The notes beneath the pieces are model-generated. The model had not been told where the DNA came from. It searched no databases and was given only the letters and a program-made list of their open reading frames with translations. Made by a program: the position numbers and the translations under genes. A stretch of 64,000 nt of DNA from Pseudomonas serbica (lineage in GTDB: Bacteria > Pseudomonadota > Gammaproteobacteria > Pseudomonadales > Pseudomonadaceae), in NCBI RefSeq assembly GCF_028823535.1, contig NZ_JAQIYM010000001.1:186001-250000 (forward strand). The letters are read 5' to 3'. Below, one piece after another: positions 11,001 to 18,205 of this stretch; within the stretch, counting starts at the first letter, position 1; each line of letters starts with the position of its first letter.

Positions 11001-11037
11001 AAAAATGCCCCTGATCTCGCGATCCGGGGCATTTTTT
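11001..11037 (+). terminator. Intrinsic terminator of rhlE
   Basis: AAAAATGCCCC (11001-11011) pairs with GGGGCATTTTT (11026-11036), with a 14-base loop and a run of T. It begins 15 bases after the rhlE stop. Confidence 0.88.
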
Positions 11038-11053
11038 ATGCGCAAACACAAAA

Positions 11054-11141
11054 CCTGCAGGAGCCGGCTTGCCGGCGAAGGGGCCCTCGAATTCTGCGCA
11101 GACCTCAGGGACGCCTTCGCTGGCAAGCCAGCTCCTACAGG
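11054..11141. repeat. REPIN, CCGGCTTGCCGGC variant
   Basis: Arms near 11054-11082 and 11114-11141 are imperfect inverse copies. Each is itself a hairpin (CCGGCTTGCCGG and CTGGCAAGCCAG). It lies between the convergent rhlE and yceI terminators. Confidence 0.8.
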
Positions 11142-11159
11142 GGGGTTGTGTAGGGCAAT

Positions 11160-11199
11160 AAAAAACGCCCGTACTCGGGAGAGCAGCGGGCGTTTTTTT
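11160..11199 (-). terminator. Intrinsic terminator of the yceI operon
   Basis: AAAAAACGCCCG and CGGGCGTTTTTTT form a stem flanked by A and T tracts, just downstream of the yceI stop on the minus strand. It can act in both directions. Confidence 0.85.
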
Positions 11200-11213
11200 G
11201 TCAGGCGCGAAAA

Positions 11214-11801
11214 TTACTTCGCTTTGACACCTTCAAAGGTCACGTACATTTCAACTGCATCGGACGATGGACCCAGGTCCTTCTGCTTGCCGAAATCGGA
11301 ACGCTTGAGGCTGAAGGTACCCTCGAAGCCTGCACGGTAGCCGCCCCATGGATCCTTGCCTTCACCCAGGAAAGTGGCCTTGACCACGATTGGCTTGGTC
11401 ACACCGAGGATAGTCAGGTCGCCAGCCACGTCAGCAGTGTCCTTGCCAGCGGCGTTCTTGCCGGTAGGCTTGACGCTGGTGGAAACGAACGTGGCTTTGC
11501 TGCCGTTCAGGAAGTCTTTGCTGGAGATGTGCTTGTCACGCTCGGCATTGTTGGTGAACACGCTGGCGGTGTTCACGTTGAATTCGATCTTGCTGTCTTC
11601 AGGCTTGGCAGCGTCAAAGCTGAACTTGCCGTCGATGTCCTTGAAGGTACCGGTGATGAAGCTGTAGCCCAAGTGGCTGATCTTGAAGTCAACGAAGGCA
11701 TGCTGGCCTTCTTTGTCGACCACGTAGTCAGCGGCCATTACGCTACCGGCGGACAACAGGGCGGAACCGATTGCCAGAGCGGCCAGAGTCTTTTTCAACA
11801 T
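11214..11801 (-). CDS. yceI: YceI-family periplasmic lipid-binding protein
   Basis: This 195-residue exported protein has a classical signal peptide (hydrophobic residues 5-20, cleavage after SVMAA). The mature part is a YceI lipocalin-like barrel: [20 protein letters not shown] at the N-terminus, [17 protein letters not shown] in the middle and an LKRSDFG strand near the end. Family members bind polyisoprenoid or amphiphilic ligands in the periplasm. The P. aeruginosa homologue at this locus has been described as the secreted protein PasP; protease activity should not be assumed here. It lies 32 bases downstream of a cytochrome b561 gene, a frequent pairing. Confidence 0.93.
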   Translation of the reverse strand: MLKKTLAALAIGSALLSAGSVMAADYVVDKEGQHAFVDFKISHLGYSFITGTFKDIDGKFSFDAAKPEDSKIEFNVNTASVFTNNAERDKHISSKDFLNGSKATFVSTSVKPTGKNAAGKDTADVAGDLTILGVTKPIVVKATFLGEGKDPWGGYRAGFEGTFSLKRSDFGKQKDLGPSSDAVEMYVTFEGVKAK

Positions 11802-11833
11802 ACTTTGTTTTCCTTTGGAGTCGAGGTTGAACT

Positions 11834-12385
11834 TCAGGCTTTGCGACCCAGCATGCGCTTGAGGGTCACATCACGGTCGATAAAGTGGTGCTTCAATGCT
11901 GCCAACGCATGGAGGCCGGAAAAAATTACCAGCACCCACGCCAGGTAGAGGTGAATCACGCCAGCGGTATCTGCCTGGTCCGGTAGCCCGGACACCAGTG
12001 CAGGCACTTCAAACAAACCAAACACCGGGATACCGACACCTTCGGCGGTGGAAATCAGGTAACCGGCAATCATCACAGCAAACAGACTGAGATACAGAAA
12101 GCCATGGCCAAACTTGGCGCCCAGGCGCGTCATGCGGCTGTAGCTGGTCAAGGTCGGTGGCGGCGGACTGATGAAGCGCCACAATACCCGCAGCACCATC
12201 ACCCCCAGCAACACCAAGCCAATGCTCTTGTGCAGGTCCGGCGCGTCTTTGCGCCAGGTGCTGTAGTAGTCGAGCCCGACCATCCACAGCCCCAACGCGA
12301 ACAGCCCGAAGACCGCCAGCGCCACACCCCAGTGCATGAAAATGCTGACCCAGCCGTAGCGGGAAGTAGAGTTTCGTAGCTGCAT
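11834..12385 (-). CDS. Cytochrome b561 family protein
   Basis: The 183-residue protein has four hydrophobic segments with b561-type histidines. These include His near the end of segment 1 ([14 protein letters not shown], about residues 17-30), [12 protein letters not shown] (about 50-62), and [21 protein letters not shown] near the C-terminus. It is probably a di-heme quinol-linked electron carrier in the inner membrane (bacterial CybB type). It is first in a two-gene unit with yceI. Its promoter region carries an AT-rich palindrome (12440-12459). The physiological electron acceptor is unknown; the pairing with YceI suggests quinone- or isoprenoid-linked chemistry, which is inference. Confidence 0.92.
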   Translation of the reverse strand: MQLRNSTSRYGWVSIFMHWGVALAVFGLFALGLWMVGLDYYSTWRKDAPDLHKSIGLVLLGVMVLRVLWRFISPPPPTLTSYSRMTRLGAKFGHGFLYLSLFAVMIAGYLISTAEGVGIPVFGLFEVPALVSGLPDQADTAGVIHLYLAWVLVIFSGLHALAALKHHFIDRDVTLKRMLGRKA

Positions 12386-12439
12386 TGCCTAGATCCCTGT
12401 AAGTGCTGGCCCCAAGACTATCGATTTACCTATCGAATT

Positions 12440-12459
12440 AAAGCGGAAAATTTCGCTTT
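12440..12459. promoter_or_regulatory. AT-rich palindrome in the cytochrome b561 promoter region
   Basis: AAAGCGGAAAATTTCGCTTT has 6-base perfect outer arms (AAAGCG/CGCTTT). It lies 55 bases upstream of the cytochrome b561 start, between repeated TATCGA words (12419-12436 and near 12465). It could be an operator, but no regulator is identified. Confidence 0.35.
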
Positions 12460-12607
12460 GAAATATCGAGAAATACGATCAAGAGCCTGAATCACGCGGG
12501 TTAAGGAAAGATTAAAGTCGAAATTGTGAAAAGAAGTGAATACAAACCAGAGAACACCTGTATCAAAAGTTTTATTCGATTCCTCTCCTCGGTTTTTTTC
12601 AGGCGTA

Positions 12608-12672
12608 AAAAAACGCAGCCTTGAGCCGCGCTTTTTTGCGCTTGAACGTTATCGAGCCCTGGTCTCAGTGGT
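12608..12672. repeat. Degenerate second copy of the amine-oxidase gene end and terminator
   Basis: The segment resembles 13001-13068. Both have a run of A, a GCCGCGC stem arm, a run of T, then a CTTGAACGTTA / CCTGAACGTTA block and a shared CGAGCCCTGG / GCGCCTTGG stretch ending GTGG. In the second copy this block contains the stop and last codons of the amine oxidase. The first copy has an imperfect stem and no intact reading frame. It flanks the small lipoprotein gene on its 3' side. The rest of 12386-12607 shows only the palindrome above and no gene. Confidence 0.5.
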
Positions 12673-12683
12673 CTTTGCCTTGC

Positions 12684-12854
12684 CTAATTGTGGTACACGG
12701 GAGGTGGCTGTAGACAGTCAGGATCGTACGGATTCATATCGCATTTGTAGGCCAGTCCATGGCCGTATCTCCGACTGTATCCCTCAGTAAAAAGCTCGGC
12801 ATTTGCACAACCGGCAAGGGCTATCAATACGATGATTACTGTCAGTTCTTTCAT
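12684..12854 (-). CDS. Small hypothetical lipoprotein, 56 residues
   Basis: An ATG at 12854, 5 bases after a GGGAG ribosome-binding site, opens a 56-residue frame ending in TAG. The N-terminus is a lipoprotein signal: Lys-Glu, then a hydrophobic stretch (residues 4-14), then the lipobox LAGC with Cys16. The mature part would be about 41 residues, with two further Cys (34 and 44), several Tyr and Pro (CDMNPYDPDC, then QPPPVYHN at the end), and Ala at +2 after the cysteine, which favours outer-membrane sorting. I do not recognise the family. It stands alone between the cytochrome b561 gene and the amine oxidase gene. The length and signal make a chance frame unlikely. Confidence 0.68.
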   Translation of the reverse strand: MKELTVIIVLIALAGCANAELFTEGYSRRYGHGLAYKCDMNPYDPDCLQPPPVYHN

Positions 12855-12999
12855 AGGCTCTCCCGTTTCTGAAGAGCATAGAGTCCAAGGTCAAGCGCTA
12901 CTCATCATTCCCTTCCGATTCGCTTGTGGGAAGTCTCTGATATATCGCTGAGGCGTGTAGGACTGGCCGTCAACGCCGAGATGCCTCATGTTTGATGGC

Positions 13000-13034
13000 A
13001 AAAAAAAGCGCGACCCTCGGGCCGCGCTTTTTTT
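13000..13034 (-). terminator. Intrinsic terminator of the amine oxidase gene
   Basis: AAAAAAAAGCGCG (13000-13012) pairs with CCGCGCTTTTTTT (13022-13034). It lies 12 bases after the stop codon on the minus strand. Confidence 0.85.
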
Positions 13035-13045
13035 ACGCCTGAACG

Positions 13046-14779
13046 TTACTGCGCCTTGGTAACCGTGGTCGCCGCTGGCTTCTTCGCTTGCTCAGTCTTT
13101 TTCGCCGGTGCCTTGGCCGGGGCTTTTTTAGTCTCGGTCTTCTTCACGGGCGCTTTGGCCGGGGCCTTCTTCGCAGGCTCCGCTTTCACCGGTGCCGCAG
13201 GCTTCGGTGGTTCGACCGGAGCAGGTGCAGGGGTCGGCGCCGGGGCGGGTGCAGGCGCCGGGGCTACGGGTTCTGGCGCTTTAACCGGCTCTGGCTTCTT
13301 CTCGTCGTCCGAGCCGCCGAACAGGTTGGTGAAGAAGTTACCCTTCTTCGCCGCTACCGCGCCGGCTGCCGCTGCGGCGGCGACTGGAGCGGCCTTCGGT
13401 TCAAACGACTTGCCCGCCGCCAGGTCTTCCACCTGACTGGCCGCACGCTGGCCGGTGCGCAACGCGCCTTCCAAGGTACCCGGGTACAGGGTGTCGGTGT
13501 GCTCGCCGGCAAAGGCTACGCGCTGGATCGGGCGTTCCCACAGGCGCCAGAACTTGCTGATCTGACCTGGGCCGAAGGCCAGGTAGGCGCCGCCCATCGA
13601 AGGGTCGGTGCTGTAGCGACGGATTTCATAACCGGTGAACGAACCGCGCGCCTGTGGATAAAACGCGTGGAGGCGGATCAGCACCTGATCGACCATCTGC
13701 TTGTCGCCGAACGCCTGCATCACCCGTGCGTTATCGCCGGAAAGGTTGATCACCACGTTGGCGCCGCCCTTCAAGGCCGGCTCGATCCACAACATGCCCA
13801 GGCCAGTGTTGCTGAAAATCTCGCCGGACATGCGCGCTTTAGGCTCCCACACCGGCGTCTTGAACTTCAGCATGATCTGGTCGCGCCAGCCATAGTTGGT
13901 GCCCTTGATCGCCGCCAGGTGCTGGGCGTCCAGCGCCGGGGTCATCTGGATCTTGTTCAGTGCGCGCAGCGGCACGGCCAGTACCACGTAGTCAGCCTGA
14001 TAGCCAACGCTGCCGACCTTGACGGTGACGCCGTCCTTGTCCTGGCTGATGGACGAGACCGGGGAGCTGGTCTTGATGGTTTTCAGCTGCTTGACGAAGG
14101 CTTGGGCCAGCACCGGGCTGCCGCCGACCAGGCGCGAAGCACGCAGGTCACGGTCGGAAACGCCACGGTAAACGCGGCTCTGCTGGGCGAAGTACAGCAG
14201 TGAGATACGCGAAGGTTCGTCGTAACGGGTACGGATCTGCTGGTTCACCAACTGACGGGCCGTGGCCGGCAGACTCAGGCGATCCAGCCAGTTGGACACG
14301 TTGATCTGGTCCAGGGCGTGCAGCGTGTTGTTGGCCGACGGGTTTTGCGGGTCCTCAATCGAGCGCGCCAGGTCGTCCACGGTCTTTTCGTAACGCTTGA
14401 GCGCTTCGGCCGTGGTTGGATCCTTGGTGGCCAGGTCGGCGGCGGTGTAATACACGCCGTCGATCAGGTAGCTCGGTGTGCGCACGAATTCAGGGGCTGG
14501 CGTAGTGCTCAGCTTGAATTCCGATACGTACTTGTTCAGTACCGGCTGGGTCTTGTCGTTGCCGATCCACTCGCTGGTGGCCATGCCGGAACGACCGCCC
14601 AGGCTCGGCTTGGCTTCCAGCAGCGTGACCTGCCAGCCTTTTTTCTGCAGCTCATAGGCAGCCGTGAGGCCCGAAACCCCGCCGCCGATCACGATCGCGG
14701 TTTTATCCTTTGCCAGCGCAGACACGCTGAACAGCCCCAACATCACCAGCGCACAGGCGCGCAGCCAACCGACAGACAT
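13046..14779 (-). CDS. Flavin amine oxidase-like FAD oxidoreductase with Ala/Pro/Lys-rich tail
   Basis: This 577-residue protein starts with a Sec-type signal sequence (WLRACALVMLGLFSVSALA, residues 5-23). The FAD site IGGGVSGLTAAYELQKKG follows almost at once, then the GG-R motif LGGRSG near residue 60. The C-terminal FAD block AFAGEHTDTLYPGTLEGAL (about residue 430) is typical of monoamine-oxidase-type enzymes. From about residue 460 the sequence turns into a low-complexity tail: FFTNLFGGSDDEKK, then repeated PAPAPAP, then KKAPAKAPVKK repeats like histone H1 or AlgP. The substrate is unknown. The gene is divergent from bioA, as I recall for P. aeruginosa PA0421/PA0420. Confidence 0.85.
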   Translation of the reverse strand: MSVGWLRACALVMLGLFSVSALAKDKTAIVIGGGVSGLTAAYELQKKGWQVTLLEAKPSLGGRSGMATSEWIGNDKTQPVLNKYVSEFKLSTTPAPEFVRTPSYLIDGVYYTAADLATKDPTTAEALKRYEKTVDDLARSIEDPQNPSANNTLHALDQINVSNWLDRLSLPATARQLVNQQIRTRYDEPSRISLLYFAQQSRVYRGVSDRDLRASRLVGGSPVLAQAFVKQLKTIKTSSPVSSISQDKDGVTVKVGSVGYQADYVVLAVPLRALNKIQMTPALDAQHLAAIKGTNYGWRDQIMLKFKTPVWEPKARMSGEIFSNTGLGMLWIEPALKGGANVVINLSGDNARVMQAFGDKQMVDQVLIRLHAFYPQARGSFTGYEIRRYSTDPSMGGAYLAFGPGQISKFWRLWERPIQRVAFAGEHTDTLYPGTLEGALRTGQRAASQVEDLAAGKSFEPKAAPVAAAAAAGAVAAKKGNFFTNLFGGSDDEKKPEPVKAPEPVAPAPAPAPAPTPAPAPVEPPKPAAPVKAEPAKKAPAKAPVKKTETKKAPAKAPAKKTEQAKKPAATTVTKAQ

Positions 14780-15000
14780 TCAGCGAACTCCGGAAATTCA
14801 GGAAAAAATAGCGGTTTTGCGAGCCAGGCGGCCCAAGAACCGCGAAGGATACGTCAGCCGTCAGACGCCCGCCAGCAACGTCTATCGCCCTATACAAAGT
14901 AGCTCAATCGACACAATGGGTTGTTCCCGAGGCACGCATTGCATAGGCTTGCGCGATTGTAAGTCCGCGCATGTCACGGAACGCCTCGAGGAGACTGAAC

Positions 15001-16407
15001 ATGGGCCTGAATAATCAGTGGATGCAACGCGATCTCGCGGTGTTGTGGCATCCCTGCACCCAGATGAAAGATCACGAACAACTGCCGCTGATCCCGATCA
15101 AGCGCGGTGAAGGCGTGTGGCTGGAAGATTTCGAAGGCAAGCGCTACCTCGACGCGGTGAGCTCCTGGTGGGTGAACGTGTTCGGTCATGCCAACCCGCG
15201 CATCAACCAGCGCATAAAGGACCAGGTTGATCAGCTGGAGCACGTGATCCTCGCTGGCTTCAGCCATCAGCCGGTGATCGAGCTGTCCGAGCGCCTGGTG
15301 AAGATGACGCCGGAAGGCCTGACCCGGTGCTTCTACGCCGATAACGGCTCATCCTGCATCGAAGTCGCGCTGAAAATGAGCTTTCACTACTGGCTCAACC
15401 GCGGCGCGCCTGACAAGAAGCGCTTCGTCACCCTGTCCAACAGCTACCACGGCGAGACCATGGCGGCGATGTCGGTGGGCGACGTGCCACTGTTCACCGA
15501 AACCTACAAGGCGCTGCTGCTCGACACCATCAAGGTGCCGAGTCCCGATTGCTACCTGCGCCCTGAGGGCATGAGCTGGGAAGAGCACTCGCGCAACATG
15601 TTCGCCGCCATGGAGCAGACGTTGGCCGAGAACCACGATAGCGTCGCGGCGGTGATCGTCGAGCCGCTGATCCAGGGCGCCGGCGGCATGCGCATGTACC
15701 ACCCGGTGTACCTCAAGCTGCTGCGCGAAGCCTGTGATCGTTATGGCGTGCACCTGATCCACGATGAAATCGCTGTCGGCTTCGGCCGCACCGGGACGAT
15801 GTTCGCCTGCGAGCAGGCCGGCATCCGCCCGGATTTCCTGTGCCTGTCCAAGGCCTTGACCGGCGGCTACCTGCCGCTGGCGGCGTGCCTGACCACCGAC
15901 GACGTCTACAGCGCCTTCTACGACGATTACCCGACCCTGCGCGCCTTCCTCCACTCCCACAGCTACACCGGCAACCCGCTGGCCTGCGCGGCGGCCCTGG
16001 CGACGCTGGATATCTTCGAAGAAGACCACGTCATCGAGAACAACAAGGCCCTGGCCCAGCGCATGGCCTCGTCCACCGCTCACCTGGCCGATCATCCGAA
16101 CGTCAGTGAAGTGCGCCAGACTGGCATGGTGCTGGCTATCGAGATGGTCAAGGACAAAGCCAGTAAAGAGGCTTATCCGTGGCAGGAACGCCGCGGCCTG
16201 AAGGTGTTCCAGCATGCGCTGGAGCGCGGCGCCTTGCTTCGCCCGTTGGGCAGCGTGGTGTATTTCCTGCCGCCGTACGTGATCACCCCGGAGCAGATCG
16301 ATTTCCTCGCCGAAGTCGCCAGTGAAGGGATCGACATTGCCACCCGCGAGAGCGTCAGCGTGGCGGTGCCGAAGGATTTCCATCCGGGGTTCCGCGATCC
16401 GGGCTGA
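15001..16407 (+). CDS. bioA: Adenosylmethionine-8-amino-7-oxononanoate aminotransferase
   Basis: BioA transfers the amino group of S-adenosylmethionine to 8-amino-7-oxononanoate, the antepenultimate step of biotin synthesis. The 468-residue length is slightly above the usual 430. Family features are LWHPCTQMKDHE near residue 15, the PLP lysine in LSKALTGGY (Lys284), HDEIAVGFGRTG near residue 258 and the HSYTGNPLACAAALA block. An upstream in-frame start is open, but GAGGAGA at 14988-14994 sits 6 bases before the ATG at 15001. The remaining biotin genes are not in this window. A REPIN follows, then rsmE. Confidence 0.96.
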   Translation: MGLNNQWMQRDLAVLWHPCTQMKDHEQLPLIPIKRGEGVWLEDFEGKRYLDAVSSWWVNVFGHANPRINQRIKDQVDQLEHVILAGFSHQPVIELSERLVKMTPEGLTRCFYADNGSSCIEVALKMSFHYWLNRGAPDKKRFVTLSNSYHGETMAAMSVGDVPLFTETYKALLLDTIKVPSPDCYLRPEGMSWEEHSRNMFAAMEQTLAENHDSVAAVIVEPLIQGAGGMRMYHPVYLKLLREACDRYGVHLIHDEIAVGFGRTGTMFACEQAGIRPDFLCLSKALTGGYLPLAACLTTDDVYSAFYDDYPTLRAFLHSHSYTGNPLACAAALATLDIFEEDHVIENNKALAQRMASSTAHLADHPNVSEVRQTGMVLAIEMVKDKASKEAYPWQERRGLKVFQHALERGALLRPLGSVVYFLPPYVITPEQIDFLAEVASEGIDIATRESVSVAVPKDFHPGFRDPG

Positions 16408-16440
16408 TTGGTTTCACCCTGGTTTCTGTGGTGCAAGGGC

Positions 16441-16518
16441 TGACGCCTTCGCGGGCAAGCCCGCTCCCACAGTTAACCGCATTACCCTGTGGGAGCGGGC
16501 TTGCCCGCGAAGGCGTCA
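16441..16518. repeat. REPIN with perfect 32-bp arms
   Basis: Arms 16441-16472 and 16487-16518 are exact inverse complements around a 14-base loop, with the core CGCGGGCAAGCCCGCTCCCA. It lies between bioA and rsmE. Confidence 0.88.
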
Positions 16519-16551
16519 GCAAGACCTACATTTGAATTACAGAGACCACGC

Positions 16552-17271
16552 ATGAGACTGTCCCGCTTCTTCATCGACGCTCCCTTGAGCACTGGCGAGC
16601 ACGAGTTGCCCGAGGCCCAGGCCCATTACATCGGGCGCGTGCTGCGCATGGCCGAGGGCGATGCGTTGCAACTGTTCGACGGTTCCGGCCATGAATTTCG
16701 CGGCACGCTGGTGGAAGTCGGCAAAAAACGCGTAGTGGTACAGATAAACGAACAGTTCGCCGGCCAGGTCGAATCGCCGCTGCAGATCCACCTCGGCCAA
16801 GGCTTGTCCCGAGGCGAGCGCATGGACTGGGCGATCCAGAAAGCCACCGAACTGGGCGTCACGCAAATCACGCCGATTTTCAGCGAGCGTTGTGAAGTCC
16901 GCTTGAAGGATGAACGCGCCGACAAACGCCTGCTGCACTGGCGCCAGGTAGCAATCAGCGCCTGCGAGCAATGCGGGCGCTCACGGGTGCCGGTGATTCA
17001 TCCGCCGGTGCTGTTGGCTGACTGGCTCAAGCAGACTGAAGCCGAATTGAAACTCGTGCTGCATCCGGTGGCCGAGCCATTGGTCAGCCATGCCAAGCCT
17101 GCGTCCCTGGCGTTCCTGATCGGCCCGGAAGGCGGTTTGTCCGACGCCGAAGTCGATCAGGCCAAGGCCAACGGCTTCCATGCCGCCCGCCTCGGCCCGC
17201 GAGTGTTGCGCACCGAGACCGCGCCGGTTGTGGCGCTGGCGGTGGCCCAGCAACTCTGGGGTGATTTCTAA
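16552..17271 (+). CDS. rsmE: 16S rRNA m3U1498 methyltransferase
   Basis: RsmE methylates N3 of U1498 in 16S rRNA near the decoding site, using SAM. The 239-residue protein has an N-terminal PUA-like RNA-binding domain (MRLSRFFIDAPL through about residue 70). A C-terminal SPOUT knot domain follows, with KATELGVTQITPIFSERC (about residue 97), the SAM-binding LIGPEGGLSDAE (about residue 190) and LGPRVLRTETAPVVAL at the end. The ATG at 16552 starts the conserved N-terminus; the longer open frame upstream runs into the REPIN and is discarded. It is convergent with the solute-binding protein gene, with only 2 bases between stop codons. Confidence 0.96.
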   Translation: MRLSRFFIDAPLSTGEHELPEAQAHYIGRVLRMAEGDALQLFDGSGHEFRGTLVEVGKKRVVVQINEQFAGQVESPLQIHLGQGLSRGERMDWAIQKATELGVTQITPIFSERCEVRLKDERADKRLLHWRQVAISACEQCGRSRVPVIHPPVLLADWLKQTEAELKLVLHPVAEPLVSHAKPASLAFLIGPEGGLSDAEVDQAKANGFHAARLGPRVLRTETAPVVALAVAQQLWGDF

Positions 17272-17273
17272 AG

Positions 17274-18176
17274 CTACTGCACCGGATCGCTTACCGGCTT
17301 GGCAATGATCGCCTTGAGTTCGCTGGTCATCGGGAACTCAAGGTTCAAACCCTTCGGCGGGATCGGCTGCTCGAACCAGCGCTGGTAAATGCCATTGATC
17401 TCGCCCGAGCTATACAGGTCCGCCAACACGCCGTTGACCAGGGCGAGGAACTGCGGATCGTCCTTGCGCACCATGCAGCTGTAGATCTCCCGCGATTGCT
17501 CCTCCCCGACCACCACCCACTTGTGCGGATCATTGGCCTTGGCCCGCTCGCCGTAGAGCAGCGCGTCGTCCATGTAGAACGCCGCCGCCCGACCCGATTG
17601 CAGCATCTGGAAGGCTTCGCCGTGGTCTTTGGCGCTGATCACGAACATGCCGATCTTGTGATCGACGTTGTAGCTTTTCAGGAAGCGCTCGTTGGTGGTG
17701 CCGGCCGTGGTCACCACATTCTTGCCGCGCAGGTCGGCAAAGCGCTTGATCCCGCTGTCCTTCGCGGTGAGCAGCTGGCCTTTGACGTAGATGAAGCCAT
17801 AGGAGAACGCCACCTGTTTTTGCCGTTCGGCCGTGACGCCGGTGGAACCGCACTCCAGGTCCACGGTGCCGTTCTGCACCAATGGAATGCGGGTCTGCGA
17901 GGTCACCAGGTTGTACTTCACCTTCAGGTCAGGCCGCCCCAGTTGCTGCTGGATGCGTTCGACGATCTTGCCCGCCAGATCCACCGAGTACCCCATTGGC
18001 TTGCCGCTGTGATCACCCACGTAGGAAAAGGGCACCGAAGCATCGCGATAGCCCAGGGTAATGCTGTTGGCACCGGCGATCTTGCCCAGGGTGCCCGTCA
18101 GCGGCGTTTCATTGGCCTGCGCCTGACTGCCTAGCAACATGCTGAGGGTGCAAGCGAGCAACGTGATTTTTTGCAT
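17274..18176 (-). CDS. Periplasmic glutamate/aspartate-type solute-binding protein
   Basis: This 300-residue exported protein has a signal peptide at residues 1-21 (cleavage near QAQAN). It has the SBP_bac_3 fold of the GltI/AatJ type: TGTLGKIAGANSITLGYRD at the mature N-terminus, PFSYVGDHSGKPMGYSVDLAG, DLECGSTGVTAERQKQVAFS (with the ligand-contact Gly-Ser-Thr), and YMDDALLYGERAKAND. An acidic amino acid is the likeliest ligand by family resemblance. The ATG at 18176 follows AACGGAG; further upstream the frame runs inside the neighbouring oxidoreductase gene and is not used. No permease gene is adjacent. It lies 29 bases after the FAD oxidoreductase gene, with which it probably forms an operon. 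Confidence 0.88.
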   Translation of the reverse strand: MQKITLLACTLSMLLGSQAQANETPLTGTLGKIAGANSITLGYRDASVPFSYVGDHSGKPMGYSVDLAGKIVERIQQQLGRPDLKVKYNLVTSQTRIPLVQNGTVDLECGSTGVTAERQKQVAFSYGFIYVKGQLLTAKDSGIKRFADLRGKNVVTTAGTTNERFLKSYNVDHKIGMFVISAKDHGEAFQMLQSGRAAAFYMDDALLYGERAKANDPHKWVVVGEEQSREIYSCMVRKDDPQFLALVNGVLADLYSSGEINGIYQRWFEQPIPPKGLNLEFPMTSELKAIIAKPVSDPVQ

Positions 18177-18205
18177 TGTTATTCTCCGTTGTGGGTGATG
18201 TTTTT

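Noticed and set aside
9144..11126. Long minus-strand open frame (about 660 codons) opposite rhlE
   Set aside because: Its translation is low complexity and lacks any recognisable domain, whereas the plus strand has all DEAD-box motifs. Such shadow frames arise from the codon bias of GC-rich genes.
12536..12790. Plus-strand open frame of 84 codons overlapping the small lipoprotein gene
   Set aside because: It has no ribosome-binding site or recognisable feature and crosses the terminator-like repeat. The minus-strand lipoprotein frame has a signal peptide and a ribosome-binding site.
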